Assembly (NCBI GenBank): GCA_947561585.1
Contig: CANNZV010005055.1
Location: 1-64,000, forward strand
Source of the DNA: Caprella mutica
Taxonomy: Eukaryota; Arthropoda; Malacostraca; Amphipoda; Caprellidae
DNA: 64,000 bases
Direction of reading: 5' to 3'
The translations under genes and the position numbers were made by a program. The notes under the pieces were generated by a model. The model was not told the origin of the DNA, did not search any database, and was given only the letters and a program-made list of their open reading frames with translations. Positions 26,556 to 36,109 of this stretch are shown piece by piece. Position 1 is the stretch's first letter. Each line of letters starts with the position of its first letter.

Positions 26556-27931
26556 CGCTTCCCTCCTCCGCTTCGGATCCAGCCAAAGTAGTCATGGCTG
26601 CCCATCTGGCCGCCTTTTAGGGCCAGCTCGAGACCGTCCATTGGCCCGTCTGCATGCGCCTTAAAGAGCGACGCTCCCGGAACTGTTGGTGCCAGAGCTG
26701 ACAGAGCGAAGATGCCCAGTTGATGAGTGGCATGGCCGGACGTGTCGCCGCCCGATACCACAGCGCGCCTCGCGCCACTTTCCAACAATACCCGATGCAG
26801 CACACCTCCAAGAGCTTCTCCGACGCTTTGGTTGGCGTCCGACATGCTCAGCCCAGCGCGCGCCACTGCGTCATTGAACCGGCCTACCGCCGGATCATCC
26901 GGACCCTCTGCAGTATAAACAAGCGGATCAAGGCCCTGACCAATGGCGTCTAGGCAGGCCGAAACGGAGCGGTTGATTTCTTGTTCACGAGCCTGCGGAT
27001 CAGCGCAAGAGCAGACCGCGTCAAACGCGATGCCACAAAATCCATTTGCCTTGGCCCATGCGATTTGGTCGCGGGTTGTGGGCGAAACCGATCCCGAAAC
27101 AACAACCATCTTGTCCGAGCGTCCAACACCCGGAGGCGCCGCAGTTTTTGCGATCTGGTCAGTTTCCTGCCAGTGTCGCACCAACGCGTATTCGATCCCT
27201 TGCGAGCCAACGACAAAGGGGTTGGCATCACGCCCTTCCCAGATCAGGCGGCCAACTGCCGATTCCGAAGCATCGTCCATGCAGTCCAGCGTGACGACAT
27301 CGATCAGGGCCGACTTTTCAGGTTTTGTTGGCAAGGCCCTGCCAGCAGAAATATCTTCCAACGTATGGCATCGCGTTTTGAGTTTTTCTGATTGCAGCGC
27401 AAGGTGTTTTGCGACGTCAGCTTCGCGCATAGGCGTTACAGGATGCCGGGACATCACAGGGTGCTGGTCTAGCCGGTACACGGCATTTCCGAAGCCTGCA
27501 AACAGGTGCCCAAACGATTGGTATCTGCGCATCTGAGGCGCTGCGATCAGGATCGGGACTGCCGCCCCTGAAAACTGCTGCGCTCCGATTTCGATGGCCC
27601 GCCCGATTGACCCAACGTGCGGTGAAGAATCCAGCGTAGAACAGACTTTATAGTGGATCAAAGCCGGTTTTAGGGCTGCCAATTGCGCAAAGATGTCCGG
27701 CAGTTCTGTATCCATCCATTCGGGGGATTGGGCGCGCGCGGTCGACGCGACCCCGATCCCTTGCAAGTTGGGATAGCGCGCCAGCTGGTCTGCCGTTGGT
27801 GGGGCCAAGAACAGCATCGATCGCAGCCCTGCAAACGTCAGAACCTCCATCACTGCCGCAGCACCTGTGAAGTCATCCCCATACCAAGCGACAAGCGGTC
27901 CTTCCGGCAAGGTGTTCATAGGTGGCGTCAT
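26552..27931 (-). CDS. oiaK: DUF1537 four-carbon-acid-sugar-type kinase, putative 3-oxo-isoapionate kinase
   Basis: The 459-residue protein starts with the family signature WYGDDFTGAAAVMEVL and carries HYKVCSTLDSSPHVGSIGRA. C-terminal nucleotide-binding elements are VVSGGDTSGHA and LALKGGQMGSHDYF. DUF1537 kinases phosphorylate acid sugars such as 3-oxo-tetronate or 3-oxo-isoapionate. Coupling to a RuBisCO-like gene favours the latter, making 3-oxo-isoapionate-4-phosphate for that enzyme. The ATG at 27931 has an AGGAAGG site. Substrate assignment rests on gene context. Confidence 0.75.
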   Translation of the reverse strand: MTPPMNTLPEGPLVAWYGDDFTGAAAVMEVLTFAGLRSMLFLAPPTADQLARYPNLQGIGVASTARAQSPEWMDTELPDIFAQLAALKPALIHYKVCSTLDSSPHVGSIGRAIEIGAQQFSGAAVPILIAAPQMRRYQSFGHLFAGFGNAVYRLDQHPVMSRHPVTPMREADVAKHLALQSEKLKTRCHTLEDISAGRALPTKPEKSALIDVVTLDCMDDASESAVGRLIWEGRDANPFVVGSQGIEYALVRHWQETDQIAKTAAPPGVGRSDKMVVVSGSVSPTTRDQIAWAKANGFCGIAFDAVCSCADPQAREQEINRSVSACLDAIGQGLDPLVYTAEGPDDPAVGRFNDAVARAGLSMSDANQSVGEALGGVLHRVLLESGARRAVVSGGDTSGHATHQLGIFALSALAPTVPGASLFKAHADGPMDGLELALKGGQMGSHDYFGWIRSGGGKR

Positions 27932-28049
27932 AGCCGGCCTTCCTGTGTCAGAGAGAAATCAATTGACTTGAAGCTACACTTAGATACTCATCATACCAGT
28001 TGTCAATTTATTCCCGCCATGGTCGTGGGAACATCTGGGAGTGGAACTC

Positions 28050-28880
28050 ATGACAAAGCTGGCTTTGTTTGGTGCAGGCGGAAAAATGGGGATGCGTCTT
28101 GGTGCGAACCTCGCCAAGAACAATGAATTCGAAACCATGCATGTTGAGGTCTCCGAGGCTGGTCAGGCCGCCGTTCGCGAGACTTATGGTGTTGAGTGCG
28201 TGGATGTTGATGTGGCGCTGGACGGCGCGGACATCATTGTGCTGGCTGTGCCCGACACGCTGATTGGCAAGGTATCACATGGCATTATCAACAAGGTGAA
28301 ATCGGGGGCGATGATCTTTGTTCTCGATGGGGCTGCCCCATTTGCTGGACACCTGCCCGAACGTGCGGACGTAACATACTTCGTATCGCACCCTTGCCAC
28401 CCACCGATCTGGAACAATGAAAACACTACCGATGAACGGCGCGACTATTTTGGTGGCATCTCAGCAGATCAGGGCATTGTGAACGTCTTGGTCCAAGGGC
28501 CTGAAGAGCACTACGCTTTGGGTGAACGCGTTGGCAAAGCAATCTATGCACCAGTAGTCCGATCGCACCGCGTGACGCTCAAGCAATTCGCGCTGCTAGA
28601 GCCTGGCCTGTCCGAAACCGTGAACGGATCGCTTATGAAAGTGCTCCGCATGGCGATGGATGAAGTCGTCAAAAAAGGCGTGCCCTACGACTGCGCCCGC
28701 GACTTTTTGCTGGGTCACATGAACATCATGGGTGCGGTTATGTTTGACCAGCACCAAGGCGTGTTTTCGGATGCAGCCAACAAGGCAATCGAATTCGGGA
28801 TTCCGGTCCTGATGAAAGACGATTGGCTGCGTTGTTTCGATGACGACGAAATCGCAGCAAGTGTGGACCGGATCACCTGA
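28050..28880 (+). CDS. apnO: Putative D-apionate oxidoisomerase (6-phosphogluconate-dehydrogenase-C-terminal-like)
   Basis: The 276-residue product has an N-terminal NAD(P)-binding Rossmann motif (LALFGAGGKMGMRLG) and a helical C-terminal domain of the phosphogluconate-dehydrogenase type (LEPGLSETVNGSLMKVLRMA; FLLGHMNIMGAVMFDQ). D-apionate oxidoisomerase (NAD-dependent oxidation with hydroxymethyl migration) belongs to this architecture and neighbours DUF1537 kinases and RuBisCO-like genes. This gene is divergent from exactly such a pair. The ATG at 28050 has a GGGAGTGGA site; a GTG nine bases upstream is less likely. Function is by context plus family, not proven. Confidence 0.7.
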   Translation: MTKLALFGAGGKMGMRLGANLAKNNEFETMHVEVSEAGQAAVRETYGVECVDVDVALDGADIIVLAVPDTLIGKVSHGIINKVKSGAMIFVLDGAAPFAGHLPERADVTYFVSHPCHPPIWNNENTTDERRDYFGGISADQGIVNVLVQGPEEHYALGERVGKAIYAPVVRSHRVTLKQFALLEPGLSETVNGSLMKVLRMAMDEVVKKGVPYDCARDFLLGHMNIMGAVMFDQHQGVFSDAANKAIEFGIPVLMKDDWLRCFDDDEIAASVDRIT

Positions 28881-28924
28881 TCCAACACAATCGGGGCAAT
28901 GCCCAAGCTGACGCTTCTTGAAAA

Positions 28925-28953
28925 TTGACACCCTATACGTGTTTTCAATATGG
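28925..28953 (+). promoter_or_regulatory. Candidate sigma-70 promoter of the GntR/FCD regulator
   Basis: A consensus TTGACA at 28925-28930 is followed after 17 bases by an ATATGG hexamer, which is only a partial -10 match. It lies about 55-80 bases upstream of the regulator ATG. This rests on hexamer matching only. Confidence 0.3.
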
Positions 28954-29006
28954 GATCTGATGGCTTAGCCATTGTTGAACCGGATTGCGCGAAGAGACAG
29001 TAAAAG

Positions 29007-29732
29007 ATGGCAAAAGAAGAGAAATTTGGCAATGTAGACGCCCCTATTGTCCGCCAGAAACTGTCAGATCAGGTCTTTGACCGGCTCTGGGCTATGGTGC
29101 AATCTGGCGAGCTCTCACCCGGCGACGCTGTTCCCTCTGAGCGGGCTTTGATGGAGCGTTTCAACGTGGGTCGCCCGGCCGTGCGCGAGGCTTTGCAATC
29201 CATGGCCAACAAGGGTTTGATTTCGATTTCCCATGGCGAGCGCAGCAGGGTCAACGAATTGACGGCTGGGATTGCCTTTGATCAGGTCGACGAAATTGCA
29301 AAACTGCTACTGTCGACCGAGCCCTCAAATCTGGAGAACCTCAAACAGTTCCGAAAAATCCTTGAGGCTGGCTCGGTCCGGATTGCTGCGCAAAACACCA
29401 ATGCAGACGATATTGCTGAGCTGCGCACCCTTGTTGAAACCCAACGCAGCAAACTTGGGAACGACAAGGCGTTTATCGAAGCGGATATCGCTTTTCATGT
29501 CGCGATCGCGAAGATGACCGGCAATCCACTTATCCAGACAGTGACGCAGGCTATGCTGTCTTGGCTTTCGGCCTACTACAAACCTGTTCTGCATTGGTCC
29601 GGACGCGAAGACACAACCTTGCTTGAGCATGCGCGTATCGTCGATTTGATAGAGGCAAACGACACAGCTGGCGCGGAAAAACTAATTGGCGATCACCTAA
29701 ACCGCTCCGATCCATACTACGACCCCAACTAG
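29007..29732 (+). CDS. GntR-family regulator with FCD domain
   Basis: The N-terminal winged helix (VFDRLWAMVQSGELSPGDAV, PSERALMERFNVGRPAVREAL) is followed by an all-helical FCD effector domain with the metal-ligand pattern EADIAFHVAIAKMTGNPLI and H in LEHARIVDLIEAND. Length is 241 residues. The C-terminal KLIGDHLNRSDPYY resembles NanR-type members. It lies directly downstream of the apnO candidate on the same strand and probably controls the apionate genes. The ligand is unknown. Confidence 0.85.
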   Translation: MAKEEKFGNVDAPIVRQKLSDQVFDRLWAMVQSGELSPGDAVPSERALMERFNVGRPAVREALQSMANKGLISISHGERSRVNELTAGIAFDQVDEIAKLLLSTEPSNLENLKQFRKILEAGSVRIAAQNTNADDIAELRTLVETQRSKLGNDKAFIEADIAFHVAIAKMTGNPLIQTVTQAMLSWLSAYYKPVLHWSGREDTTLLEHARIVDLIEANDTAGAEKLIGDHLNRSDPYYDPN

Positions 29733-29860
29733 ACAGCGTTTACGCGCACTTGTGCAAAAGGCAGCCAGTCGCGTCGGTGTCATGTCAAGTCCACTCCCAT
29801 CGTAAACGCGCTCTGCAAATTCTCATTGCACTTGTCGCCGCGCGCTTTAATTGTCGCGAA

Positions 29861-31018
29861 ATGGACTTGGACCTGACATACCCCGCCGTATCCGATCTGC
29901 GCCGCCGCGCGCGCAGGCGCATTCCGCATTTTTCGTTTGAGTACCTCGACAGCGGCACCGGCGCCGAATTGCAAGTTCAGCGCAATCGCGATGCGTTGGA
30001 CGCCGTCATGTTTATGCCCGATATCCTGCAAGGCGCCATGGCGCCCGACTTTTCCACTCGTTTCATGGGAACCGACTATGGCCGTCCCTACGGCATTGCC
30101 CCGGTGGGCATGTCCGGTGTGATGTGGCCCGGTGCGGAGCGCATGTTGGCTGGTTTTGCCGCGCAGGCGCGCATTCCGTATGGTCTGTCCACTGTCGCCA
30201 CACGCGAGCCCGAAGACATCGGGCCAATCGCGGGTGACATGGGCTGGTTCCAACTGTATTGCCCCTCTGACCCGGACATTCGGCGCGACATTCTCCGCCG
30301 CGCCCGTGAAGCGGGTTTTACAAAGCTGATCCTCACGGTGGACGTGCCCGACGATTCCCGGCGCGAACGCCAGCGCCGGGCCAAACTGACACTGCCGCCA
30401 AAAATCACGCCACGTGTCATCTGGGAAGTCGCGACACATCCCAGTTGGGCGTTGGGCACTTTGCGCGAAGGGTCTCCACGACTGCGGCTGCCCGAAAGCT
30501 ATCTCAACCGCACCGAAGCGTTGTCATCTCTGGCTCATGCCGGCCACATCATTCGTGGTGCGCCAGATTGGGATATGTTGAAAATCTTACGCGACGAATG
30601 GCAAGGCGATTTCATTGTCAAAGGGGTGATGGACGTTGCATCGGCCAAAAGACTGGTTTCGTCCGGTATTGATGCATTGTGGGTGTCAAACCACGGCGGA
30701 CGCCAGTTTGAGCCCGGCCCCGCCGCGATCACGATGTTGCCCACGATCCGTGACGCCGTTGGGCCTGACGTTCCACTGATCTTTGATAGCGGAATTGCAT
30801 CGGGCATGGATGTGCTGCGCGCACTGGCATTAGGCGCAGATTTTGTCATGCTGGGCCGAGCATGGCATTATGCCGTGGGAGCATTGGGTGCCAAAGGACC
30901 GGCCCATTTGGATCACATCCTCAGCGACGATATGCTGTTGAACATGGCCCAGATTGGCGCACATCAGCTATCCGACCTGCCGTCGCGTCTATGGAGACCG
31001 GGCACTCACGCCGCCTGA
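29861..31018 (+). CDS. FMN-dependent alpha-hydroxy-acid oxidase/dehydrogenase (LldD/glycolate-oxidase family)
   Basis: The 385-residue TIM-barrel flavoprotein shows RIPHFSFEYLDSGTGAE, WFQLYCPSD, LILTVDVPDDSRRER, the active-site SNHGGRQFEPGPAA and a C-terminal DSGIASGMDVLRALALGADFVMLGRAW. Family members oxidise L-lactate, glycolate or mandelate to the oxo-acid. It follows the GntR/FCD gene, so a role in disposing of glycolate from the adjacent pathway is possible, but this is inference. The ATG at 29861 begins the conserved N-terminus; its ribosome-binding site is poor. An upstream in-frame start would add 37 unconserved residues. Confidence 0.85.
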   Translation: MDLDLTYPAVSDLRRRARRRIPHFSFEYLDSGTGAELQVQRNRDALDAVMFMPDILQGAMAPDFSTRFMGTDYGRPYGIAPVGMSGVMWPGAERMLAGFAAQARIPYGLSTVATREPEDIGPIAGDMGWFQLYCPSDPDIRRDILRRAREAGFTKLILTVDVPDDSRRERQRRAKLTLPPKITPRVIWEVATHPSWALGTLREGSPRLRLPESYLNRTEALSSLAHAGHIIRGAPDWDMLKILRDEWQGDFIVKGVMDVASAKRLVSSGIDALWVSNHGGRQFEPGPAAITMLPTIRDAVGPDVPLIFDSGIASGMDVLRALALGADFVMLGRAWHYAVGALGAKGPAHLDHILSDDMLLNMAQIGAHQLSDLPSRLWRPGTHAA

Positions 31019-31062
31019 CACGTCGTCAGGAACCGTTCAAGATGCACTGCAACGCGATGGTC

Positions 31063-31795
31063 NNNNNNNNNNNNNNNNNNNNNNNNNNNNNNNNNNNNNN
31101 NNNNNNNNNNNNNNNNNNNNNNNNNNNNNNNNNNNNNNNNNNNNNNNNNNNNNNNNNNNNNNNNNNNNNNNNNNNNNNNNNNNNNNNNNNNNNNNNNNNN
31201 NNNNNNNNNNNNNNNNNNNNNNNNNNNNNNNNNNNNNNNNNNNNNNNNNNNNNNNNNNNNNNNNNNNNNNNNNNNNNNNNNNNNNNNNNNNNNNNNNNNN
31301 NNNNNNNNNNNNNNNNNNNNNNNNNNNNNNNNNNNNNNNNNNNNNNNNNNNNNNNNNNNNNNNNNNNNNNNNNNNNNNNNNNNNNNNNNNNNNNNNNNNN
31401 NNNNNNNNNNNNNNNNNNNNNNNNNNNNNNNNNNNNNNNNNNNNNNNNNNNNNNNNNNNNNNNNNNNNNNNNNNNNNNNNNNNNNNNNNNNNNNNNNNNN
31501 NNNNNNNNNNNNNNNNNNNNNNNNNNNNNNNNNNNNNNNNNNNNNNNNNNNNNNNNNNNNNNNNNNNNNNNNNNNNNNNNNNNNNNNNNNNNNNNNNNNN
31601 NNNNNNNNNNNNNNNNNNNNNNNNNNNNNNNNNNNNNNNNNNNNNNNNNNNNNNNNNNNNNNNNNNNNNNNNNNNNNNNNNNNNNNNNNNNNNNNNNNNN
31701 NNNNNNNNNNNNNNNNNNNNNNNNNNNNNNNNNNNNNNNNNNNNNNNNNNNNNNNNNNNNNNNNNNNNNNNNNNNNNNNNNNNNNNNNNNNNNNN
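31063..31795. other. Assembly gap (733 N)
   Basis: Undetermined bases. From the family's usual N-terminus, the pyruvate carboxylase start should lie about 100 bases from the right edge of the gap. The remaining ~600 bases could hold its promoter and perhaps another short gene. Confidence 0.95.
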
Positions 31796-34700
31796 AGCTG
31801 GGATTACACCGCTTCAAAGCGGACGAAGCCTATCGCATCGGTGAAGGTCTTGGCCCCGTTCAAGCCTATCTGTCGATTGACGAAATCATCCGTGTGGCCA
31901 AAGCCTCGGGCGCCGACGCAATCCACCCCGGTTACGGATTGCTGTCCGAAAACCCCGATTTCGTGGATGCCTGCGCCGCCAACGGCATTACTTTCATTGG
32001 CCCCAAGGCTGAAACCATGCGCGCGCTTGGCGACAAGGCAAGCGCACGGCGCGTTGCCGTCGAGGCTGGCGTACCGGTGATTCCTGCAACCGAAGTGCTT
32101 GGCGACGATTTTGACGCGATCATCGCCGAGGCATCTGAAATTGGCTATCCCCTGATGCTCAAGGCGTCATGGGGCGGCGGCGGGCGCGGGATGCGCCCCA
32201 TTGAAGGCCCGGACGAGCTCAAGGAAAAAGTGCTGGAAGGCCGTCGCGAGGCCGAAGCCGCCTTTGGCAATGGCGAAGGCTATCTGGAAAAGATGATTAT
32301 CCGCGCCCGCCACGTCGAGGTGCAAATCCTTGGCGACAAGATGGGCAACATCTATCACCTGTACGAACGCGACTGTTCGGTGCAGCGCCGTAACCAAAAG
32401 GTCGTTGAACGCGCCCCTGCCCCGTATCTGTCCGAAGCCCAGCGCGAAGAAATCTGTGAGCTGGGTCGCAAGATCTGCGCCCACGTGAATTACGAATGCG
32501 CGGGCACTGTCGAATTCTTGATGGATATGGAAACCGGCAAGTTCTACTTCATCGAAGTGAACCCACGCGTGCAGGTCGAACACACCGTGACCGAAGAAGT
32601 CACCGGTATCGACATCGTGCAGGCGCAAATCCTGATCGCCGAGGGCAAGTCGCTGTCCGAAGCAACCGGCAAGGCTTCGCAATACGACATCCGCCTGAAT
32701 GGCCACGCGCTGCAAACCCGCGTAACAACCGAAGACCCGACCAACAACTTTATCCCCGACTATGGCCGTATCACCGCCTATCGTTCAGCCACCGGCATGG
32801 GCATTCGTCTGGATGGCGGCACCGCCTATGCGGGCGGGGTGATCACGCGGTACTATGACAGTCTGCTGACCAAAGTGACCGCGTGGGCACCAACACCGGA
32901 AAAGGCGATCCGCCGGATGGACCGCGCGCTGCGCGAATTCCGCATCCGGGGTGTGAGCACGAACATTGATTTCGTGATCAACCTTCTCAAGCACCCAACG
33001 TTCACAACAAACCAATACTCTACTAAGTTCATCGACACGACGCCGGGCCTGTTTGAATTCAAGAAACGCCGCGACCGGGGCACCAAGGTGTTGACCTACA
33101 TTGCCGACATCACCGTGAACGGCCACCCGGAGGTTGCGGGCCGTGTCCGCCCGGCGGATGACCTGAAACCGGCCCGCCCCCCAGCGATGCGTTCGGACAC
33201 GCCTGCGCCCGGAACCAAGACACTGCTTGAAGCCAAAGGGCCTCAGGGTGTTGCCGACTGGCTGTCCGAGCAGAAACACCTGCTGATTACCGACACGACA
33301 ATGCGGGATGGCCACCAGTCGCTGTTGGCCCACGCGGATGCGCTCGATTGACATGATTGGTGCGGCTCCCGCCTATGCGCACAATATGCCGCAACTGTTC
33401 AGCGTGGAATGCTGGGGCGGGGCAACCTTTGACGTCGCCTACCGGTTCTTGCAGGAATGCCCTTGGCAGCGACTGCGCGACCTGCGCGCCGCCATGCCCA
33501 ACTTGATGACCCAGATGCTGCTGCGTGGCGCCAACGGCGTGGGCTACACCAACTATCCCGACAACGTGGTGCAGTTCTTTGTGCGTCAGGCAGCCGAAAC
33601 CGGTGTCGACGTGTTCCGCGTGTTCGACAGCCTGAACTGGGTTGAAAACATGCGTGTCGCCATGGACGCCGTGCTGGACACCGGCCGCGTTCTGGAAGGG
33701 ACAATCTGTTATACCGGTGACATTCTGGACCCGGACCGCGCCAAGTATGACCTGAAATACTATGTCGCTATGGGCCGTGAACTGCGCGACGCAGGTTCGC
33801 ACGTTCTGGGGCTCAAGGACATGGCCGGCCTGCTGAAACCCAACGCGGCGGCGATGCTGGTCAAGACGCTGAAAGAAGAGGTCGGCCTGCCGATCCATTT
33901 CCACACGCACGACACATCGGGTGCGGCCATCGCAACCATCATGGAAGCGGCCCGCGCGGGCGTTGATGTGGTCGATGCGGCAATGGATTCGCTGTCGGGC
34001 AACACCTCGCAGCCGACGCTTGGGTCGATTGTCGAAGGTCTGCGCCACACCGACCGCGACACCGGGTTGGACATGGCGGCAATCCGCGAGATTTCCAACT
34101 ATTTCGAAGCAGTGCGTGGCCAATATGCAGCCTTCGAATCCGGCATGCAGGCGCCTGCATCCGAAGTTTATCTGCACGAAATGCCCGGCGGGCAGTTCAC
34201 AAACCTCAAAGCGCAAGCGCGCTCGCTTGGGTTGGAAAGAGCGTTGGCACGAGGTCGCCCAGACCTATGCCGATGTGAACCAGATGTTTGGCGATATCGT
34301 CAAGGTCACGCCATCGTCCAAGGTTGTAGGGGATATGGCGCTGATGATGGTCAGCCAGAACCTGACCCGCGACGACGTGGAAAACCCCGACAAGGACGTT
34401 TCCTTCCCCGATTCCGTGATCGACATGATGAAGGGCAACCTTGGCCAACCTCCGGGCGGCTGGCCCAAGGCCATCCAGAAAAAGGCTCTGAAGGATGAAA
34501 AGGCGTTCACCAAACGCCCCGGCCTTCTGGCCGCACCGGTCGACATTGATGAAAAGCGCGCCGAGCTGGCCGCCAAATTCGAAGATGTGACCTTTGATGA
34601 CGAGGACCTGAACGGCTATCTGATGTATCCCAAGGTCTTTACCGACTATGCGTCGCGTCATGAAACCTATGGGCCGGTGCGCACGTTGCCGACACGGACG

Positions 34701-35126
34701 TTCTTTTACGGCATGGAACCGGGCGATGAGATCACCGCGGAAATCGATCCCGGCAAAAAGCTGGAAATCCGCCTGCAGGCTGTGGGCGAAACCCAAGACG
34801 ATGGCGAAGTGAAGGTCTTCTTCGAACTCAACGGTCAACCCCGCACAATCCGTGTGCCGGATCGCAAAGCCAAAGCGACCACCGCAGCACGGCCCAAGGC
34901 CGAACTGGGCAACCCGGCCCATATCGGCGCGCCTATGCCTGGTGTTGTGGCGTCGATCGCAGTCAAAGCTGGTGATGCGGTTTCCGAAGGCGACATGCTG
35001 CTGACGATTGAGGCGATGAAGATGGAAACCGGTCTGCACGCCGAACGCGACGGGGTGGTCAAAGCGGTGCATGTCACCGCCGGTGGCCAGATCGACGCCA
35101 AAGACCTGCTGGTCGAATTCGAATAA
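31796..35126 (+). CDS. pyc: Pyruvate carboxylase (5' end in gap, two single-base frameshifts in this assembly)
   Basis: This biotin enzyme makes oxaloacetate from pyruvate. The visible part starts at about residue 38 (LGLHRFKADEAYRIGEGLGP). The biotin carboxylase domain follows (ADAIHPGYGLLSEN, HVEVQILGD, FIEVNPRVQVEHTVTE), then the carboxyltransferase (LLITDTTMRDGHQSLLA, SLNWVENM, HFHTHDTSG) and the biotinyl domain (EAMKMETG, 38 residues from the end). The reading frame breaks twice: an extra C in the CCC at 33329-33331 and an extra A in the AAA at 34236-34238. Removing each restores the expected sequence across the join. Both sit in short homopolymers, so sequencing error is more likely than gene decay in this anaplerotic enzyme. 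A good terminator follows. Confidence 0.88.
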
Positions 35127-35199
35127 GACCTTTCCGGCAACAGGCTGGGCTTAGCCCAATTTAGCCTCTTGCCGGTATTGACCGTACATCGACTTTGGA

Positions 35200-35229
35200 C
35201 CGTGCCGCCCTGCGGCGCGGTTTTTCTTT
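35200..35229 (+). terminator. Rho-independent terminator of pyc
   Basis: A nine-pair GC-rich stem (CCGTGCCGC / GCGGCGCGG, one G-U pair) with a three-base loop is followed by TTTTTCTTT. It lies about 75 bases after the pyc stop and before the rhodanese gene. Confidence 0.85.
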
Positions 35230-35324
35230 GAGTGCTTTGTGCACGAAGGGCAACGCCACAACAGGCGACTTGCACCTGACTGACCGGCGCGCAAAACTGG
35301 GACACAAACCGCTGGGAGACCCAC

Positions 35325-35726
35325 ATGCCGCTCAAGACCACCGCCGCCGACATGGTGGCCGCTGCCCGCGCACGGATCACGGAAATCGAAACTGCCGCGC
35401 TGATTGCCATGGCGGACGACCCTGACGTCGTGATTGTCGACATTCGTGATGTGCGCGAACGCCAGAAATTGGGGTTTATCCCCGGTGCCATCCATGCGCC
35501 GCGCGGCATGATCGAGTTCTGGGTCGATCCTGACAGCCCCTATCACAAACCGGTCTTTGCGCAGGACGGCAAGCGCTACATCTTTCACTGCGCGTCGGGT
35601 TGGCGATCAGCTCTGACGGTGGCGACCTTGCAGGACATGGGCTTTAACGCGGCCCATCTGAAAGATGGGTTCAACGATTGGGCCAAGCGGGGCGGCGCCG
35701 TCGAAAAGGACACGCAATGGGGATGA
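35325..35726 (+). CDS. Rhodanese-like sulfurtransferase domain protein
   Basis: This 133-residue single-domain rhodanese has VVIVDIRDVRERQKLGFIPGAIHAP and the active-site loop HCASGWRS containing the catalytic Cys (around residue 89). It would transfer sulfane sulfur in the cytosol; the acceptor is unknown. The ATG follows a GGGAGA site. Its last codons overlap the start of the next gene, so the rhodanese, VOC and phosphodiesterase genes form a tight cluster. Confidence 0.88.
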   Translation: MPLKTTAADMVAAARARITEIETAALIAMADDPDVVIVDIRDVRERQKLGFIPGAIHAPRGMIEFWVDPDSPYHKPVFAQDGKRYIFHCASGWRSALTVATLQDMGFNAAHLKDGFNDWAKRGGAVEKDTQWG

Positions 35727-36109
35727 CGCTGGCCATGGTGGCTGTGCTGGTGCCTGAATACGATGCTGGTATCGCCTTTTTCGTGAACAAACTTGGATTT
35801 GAATTGCGCGAAGACACCGATCTGGGCGATGGCAAACGTTGGGTACGGGTGGCCCCAAAAGGCGCGCAAACTCAGTTTCTGCTCGCCCGTGCCGTTGGAG
35901 ATCAACGCGCGCATATAGGCCAACAAGGCGGCGGGCGCGTTTGGCTGTTTCTGCAAACTGATGATTTTGCGCGTGACCACGCCCGTTTTGCCGCCAACGG
36001 CGTGACCTTCGAAGAAGCCCCGCGCCATGAACCATATGGCACTGTCGCGGTCTTTTGCGATCCGTTCGGCAATCGCTGGGACTTAATCGAATTCGCCGAC
36101 ACGACGTGA
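35723..36109 (+). CDS. VOC/glyoxalase-family protein
   Basis: The ~128-residue product has the paired beta-alpha-beta-beta-beta modules of the vicinal-oxygen-chelate fold: MVAVLVPEYDAGIAFFVNKLGFEL at the start and a C-terminal FCDPFGNRWDLIEF with the metal-ligand Glu. Substrate unknown; such small proteins include glyoxalases and resistance proteins. The ATG at 35723 overlaps the rhodanese stop; an ATG two codons earlier is equally possible. Confidence 0.82.
   Translation: MTLAMVAVLVPEYDAGIAFFVNKLGFELREDTDLGDGKRWVRVAPKGAQTQFLLARAVGDQRAHIGQQGGGRVWLFLQTDDFARDHARFAANGVTFEEAPRHEPYGTVAVFCDPFGNRWDLIEFADTT

Noticed and set aside
33287..34216. 309-codon minus-strand open frame inside pyc
   Set aside because: It is antisense to the conserved carboxyltransferase domain and explained by codon bias.
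33329..34238. Programmed frameshifting as an explanation for the pyc breaks
   Set aside because: Pyruvate carboxylase is not known to use recoding; the sites lack a slippery heptamer with a following structure, and two such sites in one gene are implausible.
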